From: Gemmatimonadales bacterium
GTDB lineage: Bacteria; Gemmatimonadota; Gemmatimonadetes; Longimicrobiales; Gaopeijiaceae
Reading direction: 5' to 3'
NCBI GenBank assembly: GCA_007695195.1
Contig: REEG01000136.1
Span: 1 to 56,086 of the forward strand
Length of the DNA: 56,086 bases
In this document: piece by piece, positions 48,193 to 56,086 of the stretch
Numbering within the stretch: position 1 is the stretch's first letter
How the letters are laid out: each line of letters begins with the position of its first letter
Translations under genes and position numbers: made by a program
The notes under the pieces: model-generated
Database searches by the model: none
The model's input: the letters and a program-made list of their open reading frames with translations, nothing else
What the model was told of the DNA's origin: nothing

Positions 48193-48692
48193 GCACCGGC
48201 GGCCTTCCCCCCGCGGCCGGTGGCCTCCCTCTTCCCGGGTTCGGCGGGTCGCTCTCCTCGAGCGTGGAGGCGAACCAACCGACCCCGGACCCGTCCCCCC
48301 TTGTGGAGTACGACTGGGCCGTGCTGCGGGTGGTGCCCCGGGTCCATCTGGGCGCAAGTGTGAATGTGGGGGTGGTCCTCCACGCCCGAACCGCCGACTT
48401 CCTGGCCATGAGGGCCGTCACCGATGTCCGCCTCCTCCGGGAAGCGGTTCCCCTCCTGGATGCCGGCCTGCTGGCGCGGTACCTGGAGGCATGCCTGGCG
48501 GTCTGCCGGGGCGAGGCCGAACCGGAGGCGGGTCATGCGGCCGTGGCGCTGGCACCCACGTCGGAGCGGTTCCACTGGCTCACCGCCCCCCGCTCCGACG
48601 TGCTTCAGTGCTCTCCCATCCATGGAGGTCTCACCCATGATCCCCTGTCGACGCTGGAGCGGCTCTATCTGGAACAGGTGACCCTGACGTGA
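48189..48692 (+). CDS. DUF3037 family protein
   Basis: 167 residues; after a Gly/Pro-rich start the conserved part is YDWAVLRVVPRVHLGASVNVGVVLHARTADFLAMR, then a helical region and HWLTAPRSDVLQCSPIHGGLTHDP. DUF3037 proteins are typically encoded beside HipA-like kinases, as here, where the ATG overlaps the kinase stop (ATGA). The two probably act as a unit: partner, substrate or antidote of the kinase. No DNA-binding motif or signal peptide is seen. Confidence 0.86.
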   Translation: MSTGGLPPAAGGLPLPGFGGSLSSSVEANQPTPDPSPLVEYDWAVLRVVPRVHLGASVNVGVVLHARTADFLAMRAVTDVRLLREAVPLLDAGLLARYLEACLAVCRGEAEPEAGHAAVALAPTSERFHWLTAPRSDVLQCSPIHGGLTHDPLSTLERLYLEQVTLT

Positions 48693-48878
48693 CCCGTACC
48701 ACCCCTCCCGGGCCGCAGTGGGGACCAGTTGCCGCCCCATGGGAGCACGGGTAGCTTGCGACGTCGTTCTTCATCGAACCGTTACCCCCTCGTCATCCCC
48801 GGGACGCGGACCCTCGGGCCAGGCGCTGTGCCTGCCTTCTCCCGATAGGCCCACGGCCCGGACCCAACCGGAGGACCT

Positions 48879-49886
48879 ATGGACCATGGGCTCCCCTCCC
48901 GTGCCCGCATCGCCGGCATGGGACACTTCCTTCCGCCCCGCGTTGTCACCAATGACGACCTGTCCCGGCTCATGGATACATCGGATGAATGGATCCGGGA
49001 GCGTACGGGAATCCGCGAGCGACGCTTCGTGGACGAGGGCACGTCCTGCACCGATCTGGCCGAGGCGGCATCCCGTCGGGCTCTGGAGAATGCTGGGTGG
49101 AAGGCGGAAGATGTGGAGTTCATCCTCTTCGCAACCCTCTCGCCGGACCTCTTCTTCCCAGGGAACGGGGCGCGCCTCCAGCACCAGCTCGGGCTGGGCC
49201 CCATCGGCGCTTTGGATCTCAGGACCCAGTGCACCGGGTTCGTGTACGCCCTGTCAGTGGCCGATGCCCTGATCCGGAGTGGTCAGTACCGACGAATCCT
49301 GGTGGTGGGCGCCGAGGTCCAGTCCAGGGGACTCCGCATGGACGACGAGGGACGGGACACGGCGGTTCTGTTCGGCGACGGCGCCGGAGCCGCCTGCGTG
49401 GAAGCCGGCGATGACGAACGGGGGTTCCTGGCACACAGCCTCCACAGCGACGGCGCCAACGCCCTGGACCTCTGCGTCCGGAAGCCGGGCTCCCTCCAGC
49501 TCCCCTTCGTCTCGGCGGAAGACATCGCGGCAGGCGACACAGCGCCCCACATGAATGGGCGTGAGGTCTTCCGGAATGCGGTGCGGCGCTTCCCTGAGGC
49601 CATCCAGGAGGTGCTCGCCAGGGCGGGTATCCCGGCGTCGGAGCTGAAGCTCCTGGTGCCCCATCAGGCCAACGCCCGCATCACGGAGGCGGTGCGACGG
49701 CGGATGGAGCTGCCCCATGAAAAGGTGGCCTCCAACATTGAGCGCTACGGGAATACCACGGCCGCCTCCATCCCCATCGCCCTCTCCGAGGCGGTGGAGG
49801 AGGGACGGGTGAAGCAGGGCGACCTGGTCTGCCTGGCGGCCTTCGGGGCTGGATTCACATGGGGCGCCACGCTGCTACGATACTGA
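48879..49886 (+). CDS. fabH: Beta-ketoacyl-ACP synthase III
   Basis: Starts fatty-acid synthesis by condensing acetyl-CoA (or a branched starter) with malonyl-ACP. 335 residues with the full triad: Cys118 in LRTQCTGFVYAL, His262 in VPHQANARI and Asn292 in ERYGNTTAAS. MDTSDEWIRERTGIRERR is the FabH N-terminal signature. GGAGGA lies just before the ATG. It stands alone rather than in a fab cluster, so a specialised KAS III acting on another starter, for example the aryl-CoA made 15 kb away, cannot be excluded, but the sequence looks like ordinary FabH. The 186-bp upstream gap contains no clear promoter. Confidence 0.9.
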   Translation: MDHGLPSRARIAGMGHFLPPRVVTNDDLSRLMDTSDEWIRERTGIRERRFVDEGTSCTDLAEAASRRALENAGWKAEDVEFILFATLSPDLFFPGNGARLQHQLGLGPIGALDLRTQCTGFVYALSVADALIRSGQYRRILVVGAEVQSRGLRMDDEGRDTAVLFGDGAGAACVEAGDDERGFLAHSLHSDGANALDLCVRKPGSLQLPFVSAEDIAAGDTAPHMNGREVFRNAVRRFPEAIQEVLARAGIPASELKLLVPHQANARITEAVRRRMELPHEKVASNIERYGNTTAASIPIALSEAVEEGRVKQGDLVCLAAFGAGFTWGATLLRY

Positions 49887-49962
49887 TCCTCAGGGCATCA
49901 TGTGACCTGGGGAACCGGTCCGGATTCACGGACCACCAGGTTGACCCGTTGGAGACCCTGTC

Positions 49963-51627
49963 ATGATGCCGTCCAGTTTCGGCGTCCGAGCCGTGGGAAG
50001 GCTCGGCGCCCCATCGCTCTTCCTCTTCGTCCTGGCCCTGGCGGCGTGCATCCCCGGCGAGCCCCCGGCACCGGCTCCGGAGCCCGGCGTGCAGGATACG
50101 GCCGGGCCCCGGGAGGTGACGCCCGATCCGCGACGCCCGGTGCGACTCCAGATCCTCCACACCAACGATGTCCACGGGCGCCTCCTGCCCCAGGTGGTGG
50201 ACGGTGACACCATAGGCGGAGCGGCGGTGCTTTCGGCCCACCTGGACTCGCTCCGGGCCCGCTTCGACGGACCGACGGTGGTCCTCTCCGGCGGGGACAT
50301 CATGCAGGGCACCGCCATCTCCAACCTGGCCTGGGGACGCCCCCTCATCGAGGTCCACAACCGCAAGGGGTACCATGCGGCGGTGCTGGGGAACCACGAG
50401 TTCGACTGGGGACTCGACACTCTCCGGGCCCGGGTCGGGGAGAGCGAGTTCCCCTGGCTGGCGGCCAACATCCACGGACCCGAAGGCACCGACCCGCCTG
50501 ACTGGTTCAGGCCATGGATCGTCTGGGAAGAGGATGGGGTGCGGGTGGGGATCGTGGGGATCGCCCTGGCATCCACCCCGGAGGTGGTCATTGCCGGGCG
50601 CACCGAAGACCTGGTCTTCTCCGACGAGGCCCAGGCGCTGCGCCGGGCCGTGTCCGAGGTTCTCGGCCAGGGGGTGGATTTCGTGGTGGCCCTGACCCAT
50701 GTGGGTGCCATCTGCTCCCATCCGGGAGAGGAGCCGGAAGAGCGATCCCAGGGGTGTGAGGGCCTGGCCATGGACGTTCTGCGGGAGGCCGGAGAGGGGG
50801 TCGACGTCTTCCTCGCCGCCCACACCCACGCCCGGAATCTGGCGGAGGTGGACGGGACCCTTCTCCTTCAGTCGCCGGCCTATACCGAAGGGATCAGCGT
50901 CGCCAGGCTGGAGAGGGCGGCGGGGCTGGAGCGGACGGCGGGGAATGTGGAGGTGACCTACGCCGCCATCATCCCGCCCCGGGCGGTGGAGGTGGACCCG
51001 GACACGGCCATGGCCCGGGTGGTGGACGAGTGGGTGGCCCGGGTGGGCCCCATCCTAGACGAGCCTGTGGCCGAACTGGCCGAACCCTTCTCCAATGCCG
51101 AGCGCCGGGCCGTGGAGAACCCGGCGGGCAACCTCATGGCCGACGCCCAGCGGTGGGCCACGGGAGCCGATGTGGGCCTGGTGAACAATGGATCCCTGCG
51201 CCGGGGCCTTCCCCAGGGTCCCGTCACCTTCGGAATCCTCTACGAATTCCAACCCTTCCAGAACGAGCTCGTGCGCATTGAGGTGGACGGTGCGCTCCTT
51301 CGCGAGATCCTGGAGTTCGGCCTCACCGAGGCAGGGGAGCCGTGGACCCACATCTCCGGGCTCCGGGTGCGGTATGACCCGCGAGCCCCCGAGGGGGAAC
51401 GGATCACCTCCATTCTCAGGGACGACGGCACCCCCGTGGCGCCCCGGGACCGCCTCACCATCGGCACCTCGGAGTTCCTGGCGGCCGGGGGAGACGGATA
51501 CGTGGCGCTGGCTCAGGGACGGATCCAACGAACCGGGGTCGTGGATGTGGATGCCCTCATCGAGTACCTGAGGCACCTGGGCGATCCGGTGGGCGCGCCC
51601 GCCACCGGCCGTTGGGACGGGAGTTGA
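49963..51627 (+). CDS. 5'-nucleotidase-family lipoprotein
   Basis: Envelope-anchored bifunctional phosphohydrolase of the UshA/5'-nucleotidase family, 554 residues. Lipoprotein Cys29 ends LALAAC. Metallophosphoesterase motifs: LHTNDVHGRL (Asp69, His71), SGGDIMQG, GNHEFDWG (Asn144, His145), LTHVGA and AAHTHA. The C-terminal substrate domain shows NPAGNLMADA, VNNGSLRRG and YEFQPFQNELV. A GGAGA site lies 8 bases before the ATG. It would release nucleosides for the CNT permease at the other end of the window. Confidence 0.92.
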   Translation: MMPSSFGVRAVGRLGAPSLFLFVLALAACIPGEPPAPAPEPGVQDTAGPREVTPDPRRPVRLQILHTNDVHGRLLPQVVDGDTIGGAAVLSAHLDSLRARFDGPTVVLSGGDIMQGTAISNLAWGRPLIEVHNRKGYHAAVLGNHEFDWGLDTLRARVGESEFPWLAANIHGPEGTDPPDWFRPWIVWEEDGVRVGIVGIALASTPEVVIAGRTEDLVFSDEAQALRRAVSEVLGQGVDFVVALTHVGAICSHPGEEPEERSQGCEGLAMDVLREAGEGVDVFLAAHTHARNLAEVDGTLLLQSPAYTEGISVARLERAAGLERTAGNVEVTYAAIIPPRAVEVDPDTAMARVVDEWVARVGPILDEPVAELAEPFSNAERRAVENPAGNLMADAQRWATGADVGLVNNGSLRRGLPQGPVTFGILYEFQPFQNELVRIEVDGALLREILEFGLTEAGEPWTHISGLRVRYDPRAPEGERITSILRDDGTPVAPRDRLTIGTSEFLAAGGDGYVALAQGRIQRTGVVDVDALIEYLRHLGDPVGAPATGRWDGS

Positions 51628-51733
51628 CGGAACCGGTTCCTAGGCACTGAAGCGGTCCCGGGACACGGGAAGAGGATCCCGAGGGGGTTTGGAAGCCAGG
51701 GTGGAATCTGGGACAGCGCCCCCCCAAGGATGC

Positions 51734-51760
51734 TTGTGGCCACCCAAATCCCCGTATACG
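51734..51760 (+). promoter_or_regulatory. Sigma-70-like promoter candidate for the aldolase gene
   Basis: TTGTGG (51734-51739) and TATACG (51755-51760) are separated by 15 bases and lie about 60 bases before the aldolase ATG, in a locally AT-richer stretch. The short spacer makes this tentative. Confidence 0.35.
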
Positions 51761-51821
51761 TTCAATTTCCACGGGAAAATCCAACGTCTTGCGGACCTGA
51801 ACCTCCAGCCCTCCCCTGCCC

Positions 51822-52895
51822 ATGCCCGACACGCCCATCGCCGATCTGCTCGGATCCGACGCCGAAGACCTCCTGAGCCACCGCTGTGAGACCATCTCCG
51901 CCGATTCGCTCCACCTTCCGGGACCGGACTTCGTGGACCGGATCTGGGGGCCGTCGGACCGGAGTCCCCGCGTCCTCCGGAATCTCCAGGCCCTCTACGA
52001 CACCGGGCGCCTGGCCGGGTCGGGGTACCTCTCCATCCTCCCGGTGGACCAGGGGATCGAACACTCCGGTGGAGCCTCCTTCGCGCCGAATCCCGCCTAC
52101 TTCGACCCGGAGAACATCGTTCGCCTGGCGCTGGAGGGAGGGTGCAACGGGGTGGCCAGCACCTACGGTGTCCTGGGCTCGGTGGCCCGGAAGTACGCCC
52201 ACAAGATCCCCTTCATCCTGAAGCTCAACCACAACGAGCTTCTCACCTATCCCAACCGGTTCGACCAGGTGCCCTACGCCCGCATCGAAGACGCCTTCAA
52301 CATGGGGTGCGTAGGGGTCGGGGCCACCATCTACTGGGGTTCGGAAGAGTCCACGCGGCAGTTGCAGGAGATCTCGGAGATGTTCGCCCAGGCCCACGAA
52401 CTGGGCCTCTTCACCATCCTCTGGTGCTACGTCCGGAATCCCGAGTTCACCATTGGGGGGCGGAATTACGAGGAATCGGCGGACCTCACCGGGCAGGCCA
52501 ACCATCTGGGCGTCACCATCGAAGCCGACATCATCAAGCAGAAGCAGCCTACCCTGGACGGAGGATACCGGGCCGTGCGGGAGTCCAAGGATGGTTCGTA
52601 CGCCAAGGACCATTCGGGGGTCTACGGGCGCCTGACCTCGGACCACCCCATCGACCTGACGCGCTACCAGGTGGTCAACTGCTACATGGGCCGACGGGGC
52701 CTCATCAACTCCGGAGGTGGCTCAGGCGAGAATGACCTGCAGCAGGCGGTCCGGACGGCGGTGATCAACAAGCGGGCAGGGGGCATGGGGCTCATCACCG
52801 GCCGGAAGGCCTTCCAGCGGCCCATGGAAGAAGGGATCCGCATCCTGAATGCGGTCCAGGACGTCTTCCTGGACGATTCTGTGACCATCGCCTGA
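51822..52895 (+). CDS. fbaB: Class I fructose-bisphosphate aldolase (DhnA/FbaB type)
   Basis: Interconverts fructose 1,6-bisphosphate and triose phosphates via a Schiff base. 357 residues; the likely catalytic lysine is Lys239 in [39 protein letters not shown] and [21 protein letters not shown] (phosphate-binding end) are family blocks. With pckG in this window it serves gluconeogenesis. No Shine-Dalgarno site is evident. The M20 gene follows 45 bases later and may be cotranscribed. Confidence 0.94.
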   Translation: MPDTPIADLLGSDAEDLLSHRCETISADSLHLPGPDFVDRIWGPSDRSPRVLRNLQALYDTGRLAGSGYLSILPVDQGIEHSGGASFAPNPAYFDPENIVRLALEGGCNGVASTYGVLGSVARKYAHKIPFILKLNHNELLTYPNRFDQVPYARIEDAFNMGCVGVGATIYWGSEESTRQLQEISEMFAQAHELGLFTILWCYVRNPEFTIGGRNYEESADLTGQANHLGVTIEADIIKQKQPTLDGGYRAVRESKDGSYAKDHSGVYGRLTSDHPIDLTRYQVVNCYMGRRGLINSGGGSGENDLQQAVRTAVINKRAGGMGLITGRKAFQRPMEEGIRILNAVQDVFLDDSVTIA

Positions 52896-52940
52896 TTGGC
52901 AGCCCCATCTCTTCATCCAACCCCAGGCGGAGATAATCCC

Positions 52941-54371
52941 ATGTTCGGGTCTACCACATCCATCACCGGTGTTTCCCTCATGGCCCTGTTGGTTTTCTCC
53001 GTGGCCGGATGTGTGGACACAACCGCCGAGGCCTCATCACCCGAGGCCCCGTTGCTGAGTGACCGAACCATGTCACTCCATCATCCGGATCATCATTCGA
53101 GTCAGGAGGGGCCGGCCATTCAGGATCCATTCTCCGACCAGATATCGGCACTAGCCGCCGACTCCCGGGTCCAGGAGTCGTTCCGACTCATCGAGGAGTT
53201 GGAACCCTGGACCATGGAGAACCTGGTGACCATCACCGAGATCCCGGCCCCTCCCTTCATGGAGGACGAGCGCGCCGAGGCATACCTGGAGATGCTCCGG
53301 GAGCTGGGGGTGGACGAGGCATATCGGGACGAGGAGGGGAACGCCATTGCCATCCGCCGGGGGACGGTGGGTGAGCGGACCCTGGTCCTCTCGGCTCATC
53401 TGGACACGGTCTTCCCCGAGGGTACGGACGTCACGGTGCAGTTCCGCGGCGACACCCTCTTCGCTCCGGGTGTGGGCGATGATTCCCGGGGACTGGCCAT
53501 GGTCCTCACGGTCCTCAGGACCATGAATGAGATGGGACTCGAGACCGAAGACGATATCTGGTTCGTGGGAACCGTGGGCGAGGAAGGGCTCGGCGATCTC
53601 CGGGGGGTGAAGCACCTCTTCCGGGAGGGAGGCCCCCGCATCGACGCCTTCATCTCGGTGGACGGAGGCGGGGACGCCGCCGTTGTGAATCAGGCCCTTG
53701 GGTCCCGACGCTACCGGGTGACCTTCCGCGGTCCCGGCGGGCACTCCTGGGGCGCCTTCGGGATGGGCAATCCGGCCCACGCCCTGGGTCGCGCCATCGA
53801 GATCTTTGATGATGCAGCTGCGCCCTTTGTGGCAGAGGGTCCCCGTACCAGCTACAACGTGGGTCGCATCGGCGGGGGCACCTCGGTGAACTCCATCCCC
53901 TTCGAATCGTGGATGGAGGTGGACATGCGCTCCGAGAGCGCCGAGCGCCTCCAGGGCATCGATGCCATCTTCCTGGAGGCGGTGGAGCGGGCGCTGGACG
54001 AACAGAACCAGGGCATCGTGGACGGACCGCGCCTGGAGGTGGAGCTGGAACAGGTGGGAGATCGTCCTTCGGGTGAGATCGATCCATCCGAGCCCTTCGT
54101 CCAGCGGGCCATGGCCTCGGTGGCCCACTTCGGCTTCGAACCCCGACTCACCCGCTCATCCACCGACTCCAACGTCCCCATCTCCATGGGGATCCCCGCC
54201 GTCACCATCGGCCGGGGCGGCGCGGGCGGAGGCAATCATTCCCTGGACGAGTGGTGGCTGAACCGGGACGGACACATTGCCATCCAGCGGACTCTCTTGT
54301 TGGTCCTGGCCGAAGCGGGGCTCACGCCTCCTCCCGCCGAGAACGTGGCCGCGAGCCCCCTGGGGGAGTGA
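52941..54371 (+). CDS. M20 family metallopeptidase, lipoprotein
   Basis: 476 residues from ATG 52941 with GGAGAT 8 bases upstream. Lipoprotein Cys24 ends VFSVAGC; a His-rich linker (HHPDHHSS) follows. Active site: His153/Asp155 in SAHLDTVF, bridging Asp180 in GVGDDSRG, Glu214-Glu215 in GTVGEEGLG, and a late His in GGNHSLDEWW. The dimerisation-domain GGHSWGAFG is intact. It shares TVFPxGTDVTV and other segments with the M20 protein at 10737-12035 but differs in anchoring: lipoprotein here, soluble there. A peptidase role is likely; substrate unknown. Confidence 0.91.
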   Translation: MFGSTTSITGVSLMALLVFSVAGCVDTTAEASSPEAPLLSDRTMSLHHPDHHSSQEGPAIQDPFSDQISALAADSRVQESFRLIEELEPWTMENLVTITEIPAPPFMEDERAEAYLEMLRELGVDEAYRDEEGNAIAIRRGTVGERTLVLSAHLDTVFPEGTDVTVQFRGDTLFAPGVGDDSRGLAMVLTVLRTMNEMGLETEDDIWFVGTVGEEGLGDLRGVKHLFREGGPRIDAFISVDGGGDAAVVNQALGSRRYRVTFRGPGGHSWGAFGMGNPAHALGRAIEIFDDAAAPFVAEGPRTSYNVGRIGGGTSVNSIPFESWMEVDMRSESAERLQGIDAIFLEAVERALDEQNQGIVDGPRLEVELEQVGDRPSGEIDPSEPFVQRAMASVAHFGFEPRLTRSSTDSNVPISMGIPAVTIGRGGAGGGNHSLDEWWLNRDGHIAIQRTLLLVLAEAGLTPPPAENVAASPLGE

Positions 54372-54381
54372 CCGACCCGTG

Positions 54382-54447
54382 AGCACCCCCCTCACCTAAG
54401 CACCCTCCTCACCTAAGCACCCTCCTCATATGAGCATCCTCCTTGTA
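54382..54447. repeat. 17-bp tandem repeat running into a response-regulator start
   Basis: Units of consensus AGCACCCTCCTCACCTA begin at 54382, 54399, 54416 and (degenerate) 54433. The ATG of the response regulator (54430) falls at the junction of the third and fourth units, and the fourth unit forms codons 2 to 6. The array occupies the place where a Shine-Dalgarno site should be, and its CCTCC core is anti-SD-like, not SD-like. Confidence 0.8.
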
Positions 54448-55113
54448 GAGGACACCGAGGTCACCCTCCTGCTCCTCCGGAACATCGCCGAGCGCACCGG
54501 GGAGAAGGTGATCTGCGCCGGTACCGGGGAAGAGGCCCTGCGCCTCCTGGATGAGCATCCGGAGGTACGGCTCCTGGTGAGCGACATGATGATGCCGGGC
54601 ATGGACGGCCTGGAGTTGGTGCGCCGGATCCGGGACCGCCCCGAGTGGTCCGACCTCCCCGTCCTCTTCATCAGCGGGGTTTCCCGGAAGGAAGCGGTGA
54701 TGGAGGCGGCCCGCCTCCATTCCATCGGATGGATCCTCAAGCCCATCGACCGGCCCAGCGAAGTCCTGAATCGGCTTCAGGGTGCCCTGGCCCAGTATCC
54801 GCCCAGGCTGGAGAATCCGGGTCAGGCCCAACGCCGGCTTGGGATCTCCGAACCGGCCTACCTTGAGACGGTCACGGCGTTCAGGGGCTGCACGTCGCGG
54901 GCATTGGAGAATGTCGAATCCGAGGGCCTATTGGACGAGGCCCTGGAGCGGTCGCTCCGGGAGAGCGCTGCGACGCTGGGAGCCCGAGCCCTCCTCAACG
55001 GCCTGGACGGAAGCGCCGAATCCCGCATACCCCGGGTGAAGCGGGAACTTGTAGCGCTTCAGGCGGCTCTCGACCGGATGCTGGGGGACGCCGGAGTCGG
55101 CCCGGAGGCCTGA
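54430..55113 (+). CDS. Response regulator with uncharacterised helical C-terminal domain
   Basis: 227 residues. The receiver occupies 1-120: MSILLVEDTEV start, phosphoacceptor Asp in LLVSDMMMPGMDG, FISGVSR and the switch Lys in GWILKPIDRP. The C-terminal ~100 residues are helical (ALENVESEGLLDEALERSLRESAATLGARALL) and match no output domain I recognise; Hpt-like or dimerisation roles are possible. There is no ribosome site, and the start lies inside a tandem repeat. It stands alone after the M20 gene. Confidence 0.85.
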   Translation: MSILLVEDTEVTLLLLRNIAERTGEKVICAGTGEEALRLLDEHPEVRLLVSDMMMPGMDGLELVRRIRDRPEWSDLPVLFISGVSRKEAVMEAARLHSIGWILKPIDRPSEVLNRLQGALAQYPPRLENPGQAQRRLGISEPAYLETVTAFRGCTSRALENVESEGLLDEALERSLRESAATLGARALLNGLDGSAESRIPRVKRELVALQAALDRMLGDAGVGPEA

Positions 55114-55131
55114 ACCCCGGTCTCCGGCGTC

Positions 55132-55602
55132 CTACTTCCCCGGCAGCTTTCCGGTGACCCCCAGGACCCAGCGCATGCAGCGGTGCGCCACATCCACCGG
55201 CTCCATGACCATCATGGGGCAGCCTCCCTCCAGCACCTCCATCCCCCCCTCCCGGGCCGCCCCCACCGCCTCTTCGGACCAGCTTCCGGTCCCGAAGGAG
55301 CGGTGGAACCAGATCCGGGGAATCCCCCGGTCCAGACACGCCGCCACCGTTTCCGGCGCCGCCGCCGGAGGAGCGGCGAAGATGAGCCCCCCCACCCCCT
55401 CCGGCAGCGCCTGCACCGACGGAAAGCACCGGTCTCCCTCCACCTCGGTGGCCGCCGGGTTCACCGGAAAGACCGGATGGCCCCCGTCCCGGAGGCGGGT
55501 GTAGATGAGGTTCGCCGGTCCACCGCCCTCCCGGGAGACGCCGGCCACGGCCAGGGGACGGTGACTGAGAAAGGCCGTTGCCTGATCCTTGAATGTGGTC
55601 AT
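55132..55602 (-). CDS. CoA-binding domain protein (YccU-like)
   Basis: 156-residue Rossmann-fold protein of the CoA_binding family: RPLAVAGVSREGGGPANLIYTRLRDGGHPVFPVNP, LIFAAPPAAAPETVAACLDRGIPRIWFHRSFG and a CPMMVME close near the C-terminus. GGAGATGA lies 7 bases before the ATG. It starts 4 bases after the stop of the upstream partial gene, so it is the next gene of that operon. Function of the family is uncertain. Confidence 0.88.
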   Translation of the reverse strand: MTTFKDQATAFLSHRPLAVAGVSREGGGPANLIYTRLRDGGHPVFPVNPAATEVEGDRCFPSVQALPEGVGGLIFAAPPAAAPETVAACLDRGIPRIWFHRSFGTGSWSEEAVGAAREGGMEVLEGGCPMMVMEPVDVAHRCMRWVLGVTGKLPGK

Positions 55603-55606
55603 GGAG

Positions 55607-56086
55607 TCATCTCCGTGCGGGTTCGGCGTCGGGAGCCGCGTCCATCACCACGATGGGACGGCTGGAGAGGGCCGGCTCCCGCCCGGGAACCGCCACCTCC
55701 ACATGGAGAGTGTACTCGCCGGGGTCCAGCTGGGGAAGCGACACTTCCAGGGCCCGGAATACCGTGTCCACCTCATCGGGCGCCACATCCCGGAAGGAGA
55801 TCTCCAGGGGCGCATCGGGATCCACCACCCCCAGGAACTCGCCCACCCGCCGCAGGAATCCGGGCCGCCCCTGGGTGAACCCCAGCGTCACCCGAGCCTC
55901 GTCGGCCACCCCCATTCCGTAGACCTCCCACGCCACCACGAAGCGTTCGTCCCGTCCTACCCGAATCCCGGGGCGCAGATGGGGGAGGGCGTCGTCCAGG
56001 GCATCGGGGAAGGGCGCGCCCGGCCCCAGGACGATGACGTCGGAGACGCCCACCTGACCGGGCTCCAGCTCGACCTGCACCACCCC
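55607..56086 (-). CDS. C-terminal part of a gene truncated by the window edge, function unknown
   Basis: The frame is open to the right edge, so only the last ~158 residues are visible. They look like a beta-rich C-terminal domain (VGRDERFVVAWEVYGMG, ISFRDVAPDEV, LDPGEYTLHVEVAVPG) with no catalytic motif. Similar tails end large envelope proteins in Gemmatimonadota-like genomes, in my recollection. The visible ATG near the edge is unlikely to be the true start. Confidence 0.6.
   Translation of the reverse strand, partial: GVVQVELEPGQVGVSDVIVLGPGAPFPDALDDALPHLRPGIRVGRDERFVVAWEVYGMGVADEARVTLGFTQGRPGFLRRVGEFLGVVDPDAPLEISFRDVAPDEVDTVFRALEVSLPQLDPGEYTLHVEVAVPGREPALSSRPIVVMDAAPDAEPARR

Noticed and set aside
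47350-48692. Classical HipBA toxin-antitoxin pair
   Set aside because: No Xre-type HipB is encoded; DUF3037 has no DNA-binding motif and the kinase lacks the HipA N-terminal subdomain.
47838-48740. Minus-strand frame over the kinase and DUF3037 genes
   Set aside because: No motif, and the plus-strand genes have intact family signatures and coupled overlaps.

Overview
The window is very GC-rich DNA (G/C in most third codon positions) and is densely coded on both strands, with many 1-4 base ATGA/GTGA/TGATG overlaps between genes of the same operon. I found no rRNA, tRNA, CRISPR array, insertion sequence or phage gene. Many exported peptidases, lipoproteins and phosphohydrolases, a GTP-type PEP carboxykinase, a DhnA-type class I aldolase, CIA30, DUF4438, DUF1028 and a DUF4388 protein next to PilT together suggest a free-living Gram-negative bacterium, most like Gemmatimonadota. 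That placement is an inference from gene content, not a phylogenetic result.

Layout. (1) 235-6207: a nucleoside transporter and a PhoX-type phosphatase in one operon, divergent from a nucleotide-pyrophosphatase/phosphodiesterase-like lipoprotein. This looks like a phosphate and nucleoside scavenging block. (2) 6220-12035: a single-domain response regulator, then two translationally coupled M14-type proteins (the first-translated one appears to have lost its catalytic residues) and an M20 peptidase. (3) 12125-17852: a complete TolC/adaptor/RND efflux operon. (4) 17779-19451: a MotA/MotB pair without other flagellar genes. (5) 19450-21739: a beta-lactamase-fold serine hydrolase and a CIA30 protein. 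(6) 21767-27377: PilT, a coupled MshEN/DUF4388 protein and a convergent hybrid histidine kinase. (7) 27448-31010: a PHP-domain lipoprotein and a membrane-domain/purple-acid-phosphatase-like fusion. (8) 31056-34099: an aromatic amino-acid ammonia-lyase coupled to an AMP-forming acyl/aryl ligase. (9) 34148-34844: an ArsR-type regulator and a duplicated histidine-rich protein. (10) 35329-39991: a three-domain metallophosphoesterase, an MscS channel and an alpha/beta hydrolase. (11) 40163-46021: pckG, a cupin, an exported DUF4438 protein, an MBL-fold lipoprotein and an unrecognised lipoprotein. (12) 46274-48692: a coupled DUF1028 / HipA-like kinase / DUF3037 operon. (13) 48879-56086: FabH, 5'-nucleotidase, class I aldolase, a second M20 peptidase, a response regulator, a CoA-binding protein and the 3' end of a gene that leaves the window.

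How the parts may work together. Exported phosphatases, phosphodiesterase and 5'-nucleotidase can release phosphate and nucleosides outside the cytoplasm, and the CNT permease can import the nucleosides. M14 and M20 peptidases suggest peptide scavenging. pckG and the aldolase serve gluconeogenesis, which fits growth on peptides and nucleosides. PilT, MotAB, a hybrid kinase and stand-alone receivers suggest surface motility and sensing.

The most unusual items are the lyase/ligase pair with in-frame tandem repeats inside the ligase core, the active/inactive M14 pair, the kinase/DUF3037/DUF1028 operon, the exported DUF4438 protein, and short tandem repeats placed at gene starts and in intergenic regions.
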